Source: Algoriphagus sp. TR-M9 (GTDB lineage: Bacteria; Bacteroidota; Bacteroidia; Cytophagales; Cyclobacteriaceae). From it: 64,000 nt of DNA. The notes beneath the pieces were generated by a model. It had not been told where the DNA came from. It was given only the letters and a program-made list of their open reading frames with translations, and did no database searches. The translations under genes and the position numbers were made by a program. Below are positions 17,253 through 25,681 of this stretch, in pieces. Positions within the stretch are counted from its first letter, which is position 1; each line of letters begins with the position of its first letter. The stretch is taken from positions 4,336,501 to 4,400,500 of the forward strand of contig NZ_CP115160.1 in the NCBI RefSeq assembly GCF_027594545.1, written 5' to 3'.

Positions 17253-20200
17253 TTACAAATCGATATTAACCCCGAAAGAGAATTTTCTCTGGAAAGGATA
17301 AGCCCATCCGTAGCCATCATTGATCGCTTCAGGATCTACGAAGTTTTTGATAGGAGAAAACTCGAAAATGTTTTCTCCGGACACATAGAATCTCACTCTT
17401 GTCACTTTGAGTTTTTCCAAAACCGGAGCTGGCATGCTGTAGCCAAGCGTGATGTTCTTAATTCTCAAATAGGCTGCATTTTGCAGGTATCTGGTTTGGG
17501 AAATATCCAATCCAGAACCGTAATTATTATCCGCAAGCCAAGCCTGAAGTACTGGGAATTCTGAATCCAAATTTTGCTCTGCCAGACCTGCATCTATGTA
17601 AGACTGGGAATGCTGGGCCATGAGCGCATCGCTGTCGGCTGCCCCTCTGTAGAAGTCCAGGTTCCAAGGGTAGATATTCGCATAGGGCTGCTGGTAAGGT
17701 CCCCAGAATAGATAGTGTCTAGGGTAATAATCTCTTTTGCCCACACCCTGCAGAAAAACCGATAGGTCAAATCCGCGATGGCTCATGTCAAAATTAAATC
17801 CATAGCGGTATCTAGCCGTGGTATTGCCAATAATGGACAAGTCTTTTGGGTCTGTAGCAGTTTGGCCTTCTTCAATTTTCCCGTCTCCGTTCAGATCCTT
17901 GTACTTTGGCCAGCCTGGCACTACAGAAATGGCTCCCCAGGGCACTATTGCAGACTGGTCTAGATTGGCTATTTGGTCTTCATTTTCCATGATTCCATCA
18001 TTTACCAATCCCCAGATTTCGCCGATTTCTTGGCCTACTCTATAGTTTGATAGCAATTCGTTTTCATTTTGAAAACTGGTGATATGAGACCTTGAGTCAG
18101 AGAGTATGGCTTTGACACCAAATTTCACTGGATTAGCAGCATTACCAAACTGATCTCTGTACCCTATAGACAATTCAAATCCTTTAGTTCTCAGATCAGC
18201 CGCATTTTGCTTCGGAGGGCTGGTGCCAAGTACCGCGGGTAGCTCTACAGGATCGGTAAGCATCCCCTTGGTATCTCTGATGAAATAATCAAACGTACCT
18301 GTCACACGATCTCCAAGTAGGCCAAAATCCAGACCTACGTTATTGGTCACCACTTTTTCCCATGTATAGTTAGTAGGATCAACAGCTAGGGAAGGCGATG
18401 AGGTAATTACCGTTTGCTGACTTCCGTCAATTAAATAACCGGAAAGGCCTGTAGGCAAGGACTGGATATATCCAAAGTTGGACACATTTTGATTACCCAG
18501 GCTACCATAAGAGGCTCTCAACTTAAATGTCGAAACCACGTTGCTCAGACCAGAGAAAAAATCCTCATCCATCATCAGCCAAGAGCCGGACACTGAAGGG
18601 AAAAAGCCCCAACGATTGTCACTTGGGAATCTTGAAGAGCCATCATATCTCCCGTTTACTTCTAAGATATATTTGCCTTTGAAGGCGTAATTCAATCTAC
18701 CGAAACCGCTGCGCAAAGCATAGGTACTGTAGGTAGGTGTCACGAAAGCATCTCCTGTAGTTAAGCCTATGTAGGGCAGAGATGAAGAGATCAGGACTCT
18801 TCGCTCAGCTTGAATCGTGGAGTATTCATAGTTCTCCTGATTAAAACCCACTAACACGTCGAATTTATGATCACCTAGGGATTTGGAATACTTACCGAAA
18901 AGATCAAAAATAGTATTGATCAGGGTACCGTTTCTTTCGATTACAGAACCTGTGCCTCCTTCAGTTCTGACATCCTCTGGTCCAAAACCAATGTTGAATT
19001 TACGCTGATCCCAGTGGTATTTCCACTGTTCTCTTTTGAAACTCGCACGTCCCGTAAAAGTCAAATCACCATCCAAAAATGAAGCCGTAGCCTGGGTGAT
19101 ATTCTGAAAACCGATCATGTCTTCCTTATTTCTACCTCCATCTACCAGCTCAGCGGCAGTTCTACCCGCACTTGTATTTGCCCAGGTGCCGTCAGGATTA
19201 TTGACCACATCCGTGGGCTGTAGGTAATAAATATCAGTAATATCATTGGTAGGATCAGCTCGCTCGGTCTGGTAAATATTCAGGTTATTGTCCACAGCAA
19301 GCCATTTCAGGGGCTTCACGTTGATTTTGGCCCGCAGGGAATACCGATCCCAGTAATCTGGAGCCAATTTATTCAGGCCATTTTCCTTAGTATAATCACC
19401 GGAAACGTAATAGCCGATAGGCATTTTGCCACCGCTGTTACCACTGATAGACAGGCTTTGATTGGTGGAGAAGCTGGAGGAATTGAAAAAGTAGTCATTC
19501 CAATTGTTGTTTCCCATGTAGGCCCATAGGTTAGGGTTGGTAGGGTCTAATCTGGTATCTTCCACCGAAGGGTCTTCAGAGCGTTCCTTTGCCCACTGAT
19601 AATGTGCATCTGAATAGTTTACATAATCCCATGGTGTGTTATTGGTAGAAGTTTCCAATACCCTGGAATAAATATAAGGATCGGTGACAGGCTCAGGTAA
19701 GACGGAAGGCCGTCCCCAGGCAAAATTACTGTTGTACGAAATCTGTTGCTTTCCCTCAGTTCCGTTTTTAGTAGTGATCAGAATCACTCCAAAAGCTGCT
19801 CTCGCTCCATAAATAGCCGCAGATGCAGCATCTCTCAACACCGAATAAGATTCGATATCTGAAGGACTCAGCCTTAAAAGGTCACTTTCATTTCCCGGTA
19901 TACCATCTATGACGATTAGCGGACCGCCACCATTGATAGAAGTAAACCCGCGAATATTGATATTCGGCACCGTGCCTGGCTTTCCACCTTGATAGGTAAT
20001 GTTCAGCCCGGGGCTCATGCCTTGTAAGCCTTGAACCACATTGGCAATAGGCCGGTTGGCAATATCCTCACCTGCCAATTGATCCACTGCACCCGTTACA
20101 TTTACTTTCTTCTGTGTACCATAGCCCACTACTACCACTTGCTCCAGAAGCGTATCCTCTTCTTTCAGCGTAAGGTCGATGATGGACTGTCCCTCTACGG

Positions 20201-20486
20201 GTATTTCTACCGTTTGGTAGCCAATGAATGAAAAAACCAACACCGGATTTTCCGTAGAGACCTGCAGGGTATAGGCGCCGTCCAGATCCGTGATGGTCCC
20301 ATTTTGGGTTCCTTGTTCCAAAACAGACACCCCCGGCATACCCAATCCAGAAATATCTGTAACATTTCCTTTGACCTGACTTTGGGCAAAGGACTGGGAA
20401 AGCCCAATCAGCATTGCCAAAGCCAAAAGTCCCATCGTCCTTATCCGGGACATAGGGACACAGATTCTTTGTAAAACTTCCTTCAT
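17253..20486 (-). CDS. SusC/RagA-family TonB-dependent outer-membrane transporter
   Basis: A 1077-residue protein with signal peptide (about 1-34, ending QSFAQ). Residues about 37-115 are a carboxypeptidase-D-like regulatory domain (VKGNVTDISGLGMPGVSVLEQGT). The TonB-box/plug start is EQVVVVGYGTQKK, then the plug with VNIRGFTSINGGGPLIVIDG and SYSVLRDAASAAIYGARAAFGVILITTK, the SusC signature. The remainder is the 22-strand barrel, ending in a Phe-rich strand KFSFGVNIDL. It imports a ligand using TonB energy together with the downstream SusD. Its promoter carries the same palindrome as the phosphoesterase and betB promoters. No SusC-linked ECF sigma/anti-sigma pair is present, so control is probably by the TetR protein. 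Confidence 0.95.
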   Translation of the reverse strand: MKEVLQRICVPMSRIRTMGLLALAMLIGLSQSFAQSQVKGNVTDISGLGMPGVSVLEQGTQNGTITDLDGAYTLQVSTENPVLVFSFIGYQTVEIPVEGQSIIDLTLKEEDTLLEQVVVVGYGTQKKVNVTGAVDQLAGEDIANRPIANVVQGLQGMSPGLNITYQGGKPGTVPNINIRGFTSINGGGPLIVIDGIPGNESDLLRLSPSDIESYSVLRDAASAAIYGARAAFGVILITTKNGTEGKQQISYNSNFAWGRPSVLPEPVTDPYIYSRVLETSTNNTPWDYVNYSDAHYQWAKERSEDPSVEDTRLDPTNPNLWAYMGNNNWNDYFFNSSSFSTNQSLSISGNSGGKMPIGYYVSGDYTKENGLNKLAPDYWDRYSLRAKINVKPLKWLAVDNNLNIYQTERADPTNDITDIYYLQPTDVVNNPDGTWANTSAGRTAAELVDGGRNKEDMIGFQNITQATASFLDGDLTFTGRASFKREQWKYHWDQRKFNIGFGPEDVRTEGGTGSVIERNGTLINTIFDLFGKYSKSLGDHKFDVLVGFNQENYEYSTIQAERRVLISSSLPYIGLTTGDAFVTPTYSTYALRSGFGRLNYAFKGKYILEVNGRYDGSSRFPSDNRWGFFPSVSGSWLMMDEDFFSGLSNVVSTFKLRASYGSLGNQNVSNFGYIQSLPTGLSGYLIDGSQQTVITSSPSLAVDPTNYTWEKVVTNNVGLDFGLLGDRVTGTFDYFIRDTKGMLTDPVELPAVLGTSPPKQNAADLRTKGFELSIGYRDQFGNAANPVKFGVKAILSDSRSHITSFQNENELLSNYRVGQEIGEIWGLVNDGIMENEDQIANLDQSAIVPWGAISVVPGWPKYKDLNGDGKIEEGQTATDPKDLSIIGNTTARYRYGFNFDMSHRGFDLSVFLQGVGKRDYYPRHYLFWGPYQQPYANIYPWNLDFYRGAADSDALMAQHSQSYIDAGLAEQNLDSEFPVLQAWLADNNYGSGLDISQTRYLQNAAYLRIKNITLGYSMPAPVLEKLKVTRVRFYVSGENIFEFSPIKNFVDPEAINDGYGWAYPFQRKFSFGVNIDL

Positions 20487-20569
20487 AAACTATTCTTTTG
20501 AATTGATTCGTTGCACAATTTTTTGTTCCAAAATCACCCGGTTTTCGCCATTTTATAATCTTAGATTTA

Positions 20570-20585
20570 TTGAATATTCATTCAA
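20570..20585. promoter_or_regulatory. Predicted BetI-type operator at the susC promoter
   Basis: TTGAATATTCATTCAA differs at two positions from the perfect operator at 21820-21835 and 48676-48691. On the minus strand its first three bases are the last three of the -7 box TAATATTG, so a bound protein would block polymerase. Confidence 0.72.
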
Positions 20586-20613
20586 TATTAAATACTGATT
20601 TTTACATTTCAAA
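20583..20613 (-). promoter_or_regulatory. susC promoter
   Basis: On the minus strand: TTTG (20613-20610), a 19-base spacer, then TAATATTG (20590-20583). This fits the Bacteroidota primary-sigma pattern TTTG-N19-TAnnTTTG with one mismatch. The transcript would start near 20576, leaving a leader of about 90 bases. Confidence 0.65.
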
Positions 20614-20795
20614 GGAATTAAATTTCATTTAGTAATATCTTAACGAATAATTAATACTGAGTGAGGATATTTTACGTTCTGGAAAAAGTACGATAATAAA
20701 GGTCATGAATGAGGTGGTTTACCTACGAAAAAATGGGTTCAAGACTCAGGATAGAAGGATATTTGGAATAGAAAAAAACAGCTCCACCGGGTCAA

Positions 20796-20825
20796 AAATA
20801 AAAAAGCAGCCTATCAAGCTGCTTA
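20796..20825 (-). terminator. Terminator after the phosphoesterase gene
   Basis: On the minus strand AAGCAGCT pairs with AGCTGCTT-type sequence around a short loop and is followed by a T run. It lies about 25 bases after the stop and separates this gene from susC. Confidence 0.7.
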
Positions 20826-20848
20826 TCAAAGGATAGGTGAAATCACAT

Positions 20849-21745
20849 CTACACCAATGGGAAGTAAGAATTTTCTACGCTGCCATCTGCATAGAGTTTC
20901 AGGATGGCATAGCCGGGTGGTGTTTCCAGGTAATATTGCTTTCCTGCTGACTCTTCATCTCCCTCTCCCCACCAGAAGCCACTCAAGGATCCATTGCAGA
21001 AATAATGCACGTCATTGTACCAGGTTCTGTCCAATAGGTGCTGATGACCACTTAGGCATACACGCACCTTATCTTTGTGCTTATAAAATAGTTTTTTCAA
21101 TTCCTTGTGATCCTTATGTTGACCACCTACTAGAGCATTTGTAATCGAGGTAATCGGAAAGTGGGACATGATCAGGGTAGGTGTGCCGGTAGGTAAGTTT
21201 TCCAAGTCCTCTTCCAACCATTTCATTTGCTCCTCACCCAGGCTGATCCCTTCATGGTTTCCATCCAAAATAACAAAGTGCCAATTTCCCTTATCAAAAC
21301 TGTAGTATTCAGCGGGCATCCCCAGCCTTTTCACCACATAGGATTTGCCGTACATGGGTTCTTTTTCTTTATTGGCGACATCCCACCAGGGGTCATGATT
21401 GCCAATGCAGCTGTACACCTCTTGCTCTTTTATCCTTTCACAAAAGAGATCCCATGCCTGCCATTGCTCGAGCACTCGATCCCTGCTCACCCCGTCATAG
21501 GATGCATCATGAATACTGTCCCCTCCATTCAGGTAAAAGTCCGGCTGATGCGCTTTCACCCGCTCTAGCCATTCCATGGCACGGGTAGGTATATTATCCT
21601 CTGGCCTAATGTGAACATCTGTAATATGTGCCACCGTCAAATAATCTCCTTTTGTTTTAGGTTCAGATGCTGAAGCTAAACCTGCCGGAAGTACTACCCC
21701 CGTAGTGAGTAGGCTGGACTTGGCTAGAAAACTTCTCCGTTTCAT
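20849..21745 (-). CDS. Tat-exported calcineurin-like metallophosphoesterase
   Basis: 298 residues. The N-terminus KRRSFLAKSSLLTTGVVLP is a twin-arginine export signal. All metallophosphoesterase motifs are present in order: D-x-H (Asp43, His45 in ITDVHI), GGDS, GNHD, SHFP and GHQH, giving a two-metal centre. The enzyme would act in the periplasm on phosphate mono- or diesters. Its own promoter carries the exact operator shared with betB, and it lies beside the TetR gene, so I infer a role in releasing choline from phosphocholine or a related ester. The family alone does not fix the substrate. Confidence 0.88.
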   Translation of the reverse strand: MKRRSFLAKSSLLTTGVVLPAGLASASEPKTKGDYLTVAHITDVHIRPEDNIPTRAMEWLERVKAHQPDFYLNGGDSIHDASYDGVSRDRVLEQWQAWDLFCERIKEQEVYSCIGNHDPWWDVANKEKEPMYGKSYVVKRLGMPAEYYSFDKGNWHFVILDGNHEGISLGEEQMKWLEEDLENLPTGTPTLIMSHFPITSITNALVGGQHKDHKELKKLFYKHKDKVRVCLSGHQHLLDRTWYNDVHYFCNGSLSGFWWGEGDEESAGKQYYLETPPGYAILKLYADGSVENSYFPLV

Positions 21746-21819
21746 GTTTTTTTGCTGGTAATTTATCTATAGAACTAGTTGCTTAGAAAGAACCTTTCGA
21801 AGATCTGCAAGTGCCAATC

Positions 21820-21835
21820 TTGAATGGTCATTCAA
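21820..21835. promoter_or_regulatory. Predicted BetI-type operator between phosphoesterase and TetR genes
   Basis: TTGAATGGTCATTCAA, a palindrome with two central bases unpaired (TTGAATG-NN-CATTCAA minus the overlap), lies in the divergent interval. It overlaps the -7 box of the phosphoesterase promoter by three bases and is 82 bases before the TetR start, so autoregulation is possible. It is identical to 48676-48691. Confidence 0.78.
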
Positions 21836-21863
21836 TATTATATATTGTTAATTTTTAATCAAA
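21833..21863 (-). promoter_or_regulatory. Promoter of the phosphoesterase gene
   Basis: On the minus strand: TTTG (21863-21860), 19 bases, TAATATTG (21840-21833). Spacing and sequence equal those of the susC promoter, and the operator starts at the same base of the -7 box. Confidence 0.68.
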
Positions 21864-21916
21864 AGAACATAGAATAAATACAAAGTTGATTAACTTAGTT
21901 TTATTATTTAGTTAGC

Positions 21917-22501
21917 ATGAGTACGAAAGTTTCCATAGACAGGAAAAGAGAAATTATTGAGGGGTTTTACGAACTTTCCAAGATTAACGGAATAGAGAAC
22001 ACCTCCATCGCGAAAATCGGTAAGCATCTGGGAATGCCACCGAGCTTGATCATGCATTATTTTCCCACCCGGGATATATTGATCTCACATTTGATCTCCT
22101 TTATACTCAAAAGGTTATTGAAAATTTACACTCCCATCATCCAAGAATTAAGAGTTCAAAATTACACTGACCCCGTCACTTTTGTAGACAGGCTATTTTC
22201 CAGAGATTGGAATTTACTTATCGACGACGGGGTATTTTACAGCTGTTTCAGTCTGATATTTAGAAATGAAACCATCAAGCGGGAATTCCGAAACCTCCAC
22301 CTCAAACTGCGAGAAAATTTAAAGGAGATCCTGGACCAGGATGAAAAATTGAAGCAAAAAGATACTGCTCTACTGGCTGAGCAAATCTTTGTGGTCGTAG
22401 AGGGAGCCTATTACTACCTCTCCATGATCGAAGATGAAGAACAGTATGATGAAAAGGTCAAAATCTTCAAAAATCAGGTGCATCAACTCCTACAGCCCTA
22501 G
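21917..22501 (+). CDS. TetR family regulator, BetI-like
   Basis: 194 residues. The N-terminal helix-turn-helix NTSIAKIGKHLGMPPSLIMHYFPTRDILISHLI resembles that of BetI (SIA..I...G....I.HYF....LI), the choline-sensing repressor of betaine synthesis genes. The C-terminal ligand domain (about residues 60-194) is helical and too divergent to assign a ligand by eye. It is divergent from the phosphoesterase gene with a perfect palindrome between them; the same palindrome precedes betB and, slightly changed, susC. I infer that it represses these promoters and is released by choline or a choline ester. I leave the symbol blank because orthology to BetI is not proven. Confidence 0.85.
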   Translation: MSTKVSIDRKREIIEGFYELSKINGIENTSIAKIGKHLGMPPSLIMHYFPTRDILISHLISFILKRLLKIYTPIIQELRVQNYTDPVTFVDRLFSRDWNLLIDDGVFYSCFSLIFRNETIKREFRNLHLKLRENLKEILDQDEKLKQKDTALLAEQIFVVVEGAYYYLSMIEDEEQYDEKVKIFKNQVHQLLQP

Positions 22502-22624
22502 TCCCCAATTGTAGGCTGCATTTTTTCAGGAGCGATAAACCGGCGCTTTAGCTTCAGCATTTTCCACACTTCAAGTCAGAATATATCCCTTGTTTTTTGC
22601 TAAATTCAGGCAGCTACATCTAAG

Positions 22625-23083
22625 ATGATAATGAAAAATATTTTTGATCCAGAAGTACACGAGCAAACCATACAAAGAATCCAGTCCCTTACTCCAGAAA
22701 GTACCCCTAAGTGGGGAAAAATGAGTGTGGACCAAATGCTCGCGCATTGTTGTGTACCCTATGAAATGGCTTATACCGACAAACATCCCAAGCCGAATGC
22801 TTTCATGAGATTTCTGCTGAAAACAATTGTGAAAAAAGGAGTGGTCAATGAAAAACCTTATCCCAAAAATGCCCGGACTGCTCCTGCATTTATTATCAGC
22901 GAAAGGAAAGACTTTGACTACGAGAAAAACAGGCTCATCGCTTTTATCCAAAAAACCTTCGATTATGGCTCAAACTACTTCGATGGCAAAGAGTCCCTAT
23001 CCTTTGGCCCTATGAGCAGCCAAGAATGGAACAACCAGTTTTATAAGCACCTGGATCATCACCTCACCCAATTTGGAGTATGA
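22625..23083 (+). CDS. DUF1569 protein (DinB-like helical bundle)
   Basis: About 152 residues; a second ATG two codons in (22631) is an equally good start. The motif PKWGKMSVDQMLAHCCVPYEM matches the DUF1569 family, whose members resemble DinB/YfiT four-helix metal-binding proteins, with the histidine of MLAHC and HLDHHL near the C-terminus as possible ligands. The function is unknown. Its stop overlaps the start of the next gene by four bases (ATGA), so they are translationally coupled. Confidence 0.75.
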   Translation: MIMKNIFDPEVHEQTIQRIQSLTPESTPKWGKMSVDQMLAHCCVPYEMAYTDKHPKPNAFMRFLLKTIVKKGVVNEKPYPKNARTAPAFIISERKDFDYEKNRLIAFIQKTFDYGSNYFDGKESLSFGPMSSQEWNNQFYKHLDHHLTQFGV

Positions 23084-23448
23084 TCCACCCAGCCAAATCC
23101 ATCCGGACATTTCTGGGAGCTAAAAATTATGCAGATAGCAGGCGCTTCTACGAAGTGCTAGGGTTTGAGGTGCGTCCCATTTCCGAAAATATGTGCTTGG
23201 TGCGTATCAAAGATCAATTCTACTTTTACCTGCAGGATTATTATGTGAAAGCTTGGTGCGAAAACTCCATGGTTTTTCTGGAAATCGAGGGAGATTTGGA
23301 AAGCTACTGGGAAGCAATCAAAATCCTCGGACTTCCTGATAAATTCCCGGGCGTAAAGCTTTCTGAAATCGTGAAAAACGATTGGGGTAATGAATTTTTC
23401 TTACACGATCCCGCAGGGAACCTTTGGCATTTTGGCATTTTCAAATAA
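23080..23448 (+). CDS. VOC/glyoxalase-fold protein
   Basis: 122 residues with the vicinal-oxygen-chelate pattern: SIRTFLGAKNYADSRRFYEVLGFEV at the start and NEFFLHDPAGNLWHFGIF at the end. Members include glyoxalase I, dioxygenases and bleomycin-type resistance proteins; here the usual metal-binding His/Glu set is incomplete (YADSRRFYE rather than an H at the start), so it may be a binding protein rather than a metalloenzyme. It is coupled to the DUF1569 gene by a 4-base overlap. Confidence 0.75.
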   Translation: MIHPAKSIRTFLGAKNYADSRRFYEVLGFEVRPISENMCLVRIKDQFYFYLQDYYVKAWCENSMVFLEIEGDLESYWEAIKILGLPDKFPGVKLSEIVKNDWGNEFFLHDPAGNLWHFGIFK

Positions 23449-23553
23449 TAATTCTGCCTTACTCCATGTGGAAACCAGAAATTTAGTTAATTTAACTTTT
23501 ATATTCAGTTAATTTTCAGTAGTTTAATAGACTTAACTTGAAACCTAAATACC

Positions 23554-24156
23554 ATGAAACATCTACTCACATTAATCGCCTGCTTAGGCTTTATCAGCAC
23601 GGCTGCTTTTGCTCAAAGCCCAGCAGGGGTACTGGAAATGAACAAATTATTCTCCAAAAACCTAAAATACAGCACTGAGGCACGAAATGCAGATATACAG
23701 GGCACAGTTCTACTTTCGATTGAAATTGATGACCAAGGGTACCCGGCAAATGTCAAAGTCCTGGAAGGCAATCCCATACTCGTCGAAGAAGTACAAGACA
23801 CCTATACCAAGGTGGAAGAAAATTGGAAGCCTGCTTACTTAGGAGATAAGGCGTTTGGACAAGAATACTTACTGGCCGTGAAATTTAAAATGCAGGAGCC
23901 CCAGAAAGATCCAAGAGACCCATTCACTGTCACCGCCCATGCTAAGAAAAAACCAGTAACTATAGAAGACTATACAGAAAGAATCGCAGAGAGTCCACTC
24001 GATGCTGGCCTGTATGAAAGGCGTGCAAATCTGTACGAATTCCAAGGACAAAAACTCTTGGCAGAAATGGACAGAAATCAGGTAGCTTTTCTAAAAGACA
24101 AATTTCTGACCCAAATAGTAGTAGTTGGATATGGTCCGCAGTACAGGAGCCTATAA
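23554..24156 (+). CDS. Exported TonB-C-terminal-like protein ending in a TonB-box-like motif
   Basis: 200 residues with signal peptide MKHLLTLIACLGFISTAAFAQ. Residues about 40-115 resemble a TonB C-terminal domain (ADIQGTVLLSIEIDDQGYPANVKVLEG, then WKPAYLGDKAFGQEYLLAVKFKM). Residues about 130-180 are a helical linker. The extreme C-terminus IVVVGYGPQYRSL copies the motif that opens SusC plugs (VVVVGYGTQ in the susC gene of this window). It lacks the N-terminal membrane anchor of true TonB, so it is probably a free periplasmic protein. The function is unknown; a link to TonB-dependent transport is inferred from both ends of the protein. Confidence 0.7.
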   Translation: MKHLLTLIACLGFISTAAFAQSPAGVLEMNKLFSKNLKYSTEARNADIQGTVLLSIEIDDQGYPANVKVLEGNPILVEEVQDTYTKVEENWKPAYLGDKAFGQEYLLAVKFKMQEPQKDPRDPFTVTAHAKKKPVTIEDYTERIAESPLDAGLYERRANLYEFQGQKLLAEMDRNQVAFLKDKFLTQIVVVGYGPQYRSL

Positions 24157-24183
24157 AATCAAAAGGTGATTATTTATATTTCG

Positions 24184-24212
24184 GAGGGGCATGAATTTGC
24201 CTCTCTTTTTTT
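24184..24212 (+). terminator. Intrinsic terminator after the TonB-like gene
   Basis: GAGGGGCA pairs with TGCCTCTC (one G-T pair), six-base loop, then seven T. Confidence 0.8.
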
Positions 24213-24266
24213 ATTCCAGCTCAGTTAATAAGCTCTATCAGATCCTTTTTTCGGTCTGATTCTTGA

Positions 24267-24274
24267 TATTTTTG
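24267..24274 (+). promoter_or_regulatory. -7 promoter element for the NlpE-like gene
   Basis: TATTTTTG fits TAnnTTTG and lies 21 bases before the start at 24296. No matching -33 TTG is visible at 19-21 bases. Confidence 0.35.
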
Positions 24275-24295
24275 GCAGAAAGAAAAATAAAGACG

Positions 24296-24745
24296 ATGAA
24301 TATTAAACTGATTACATTCGGACTTTTAGCGGCATTGACTCTACAGGCTTCATGCACCTCATCTACCCAAGAATCTGAAACTAAAGTGGAAGAAACCAAT
24401 CCCCTTCCCCTAGGCGATAATACCGAAACCTCAGTGGATTGGAATGGTACTTACAAGGGAACAGTTCCTTGTGCCAGCTGCGAGGGAATCGAGGTAACTT
24501 TGACTTTGAACATGGACAGAACCTACAAGATCGTCACCAACTACCTGGGCAGAAACGATGCACTGGAACAAGAAAATACGGGTTCATTCACCTGGAACGA
24601 ATCGGGCTCTATCATCACCCTGGAGGAAGTAGCCCAAGGCCCCAATCAATACAAAGTAGGAGAAGGCAGAATATGGCAGCTGGACATGAATGGTGAGGTA
24701 ATCCAAGGCGACCTAGCAGATCACTACATCCTTACCAAGCGCTAA
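24296..24745 (+). CDS. NlpE-like copper-resistance/envelope-stress lipoprotein
   Basis: 149 residues from ATG 24296, which gives a compact signal with lipobox ending at Cys20 (LTLQASC); an upstream start would add 11 residues before it. The core WNGTYKGTVPCASCEGIEVTLTL contains the CxxC of the NlpE N-terminal domain, followed by NTGSFTWNESGSIITLEE. NlpE in enteric bacteria signals envelope and copper stress; in Bacteroidota the role is not established. It is convergent with oxyR, four bases apart. Confidence 0.85.
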   Translation: MNIKLITFGLLAALTLQASCTSSTQESETKVEETNPLPLGDNTETSVDWNGTYKGTVPCASCEGIEVTLTLNMDRTYKIVTNYLGRNDALEQENTGSFTWNESGSIITLEEVAQGPNQYKVGEGRIWQLDMNGEVIQGDLADHYILTKR

Positions 24746-24748
24746 AAT

Positions 24749-25681
24749 TTATTTAAACCTAACTATTTTCCCATGCGCCTTGGAGGTCATTTCTTGAGGA
24801 ATAGACGCGGTGATCTCATTGTACAGCAGCTCTACCAAGCGTTGTTTTAGAAAGCTTCGGTTCAGAATAATACTCACCTCACGCAATGGAGATTCACCGT
24901 TAAAAGGCCTTAATCTGGATTTTTCCTCCGCCGACAAATCCAGGGTAGCGAGCTCCGGAAGTAAAGTTACCCCTTTATACCGGTTGACCATGTTTCTCAG
25001 TCCTTCCAGCGAACCACTTTCGTAATGGAAATTTTTCGGACCATTGAGGCTTTGATCGCAAAGGTTGATCACCTGGTCACGGAAGCAATGCCCCTGCTGC
25101 AAAACCCAAAAATCCTCCTGCTGAATCTGCTCCGGATAAAAAACAGGCTCCTTCAGCGCAGGGTGATCCTGTGAAAAATAGGCAAAGAATTTCTCATAAA
25201 ACATAGGCTTTTCCAACAGCCCATTTTCCTGCAGGGGAGTCACTACAATTCCCAGGTCAAGCTCATCATTTTTAAGCTTTTTCACTACATCATCCGTGAC
25301 CATTTCTTGCACTTCTAGCTTCACGTTCGGGTATTTTTCTAGAAAATTTCGGATAAACAAGTGAAGTAAATACGGAGCCAAAGTTGGGATAATGCCCAGC
25401 TTGATGACACCAGATACATCCCCTTTCATATCCGCCACCAACTCGAAAATCCCCTTGCTTTCGGAAACCACTTTTTTGGCTTGCTGTATGATCCGAACGC
25501 CCATTTCAGTAGGCATCACGGGCATTTTACTCCGATCAAAAAGGATCACTCCCAAGTCCCGCTCTAGCTTGCTGAGCTGCGCACTGAGTGTAGGCTGAGT
25601 GACAAAGCAGCTTTCCGCTGCCTGCCCAAAATGCCTGAATTTATCTACTGCGATGAGGTATTCGAGTTGCTGGATAGTCAT
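24749..25681 (-). CDS. oxyR: Hydrogen-peroxide-sensing LysR regulator OxyR
   Basis: 310 residues. An N-terminal LysR winged helix (AAESCFVTQPTLSAQLSKLERDLGVILFDR, residues about 18-50) is followed by an effector domain. The redox pair is intact: GHCFRDQVINLCDQ places cysteines at 199 and 208, the same numbers as in E. coli OxyR. Peroxide should form a disulfide that changes promoter binding. Its targets are not in the window, although another peroxide-defence pair (ohrR-like/ohr) lies 2 kb away. It is divergent from the Gfo/Idh/MocA gene, 181 bases apart. Confidence 0.93.
   Translation of the reverse strand: MTIQQLEYLIAVDKFRHFGQAAESCFVTQPTLSAQLSKLERDLGVILFDRSKMPVMPTEMGVRIIQQAKKVVSESKGIFELVADMKGDVSGVIKLGIIPTLAPYLLHLFIRNFLEKYPNVKLEVQEMVTDDVVKKLKNDELDLGIVVTPLQENGLLEKPMFYEKFFAYFSQDHPALKEPVFYPEQIQQEDFWVLQQGHCFRDQVINLCDQSLNGPKNFHYESGSLEGLRNMVNRYKGVTLLPELATLDLSAEEKSRLRPFNGESPLREVSIILNRSFLKQRLVELLYNEITASIPQEMTSKAHGKIVRFK

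Larger units (their letters stand above)
20487..20848. other. Intergenic region between the phosphoesterase gene and susC
   Basis: No gene is seen in 362 bases. It contains the susC promoter and operator (20570-20613) and, near its right end, the terminator of the phosphoesterase gene (20796-20825). The rest is AT-rich without further structure that I recognise. Confidence 0.7.
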
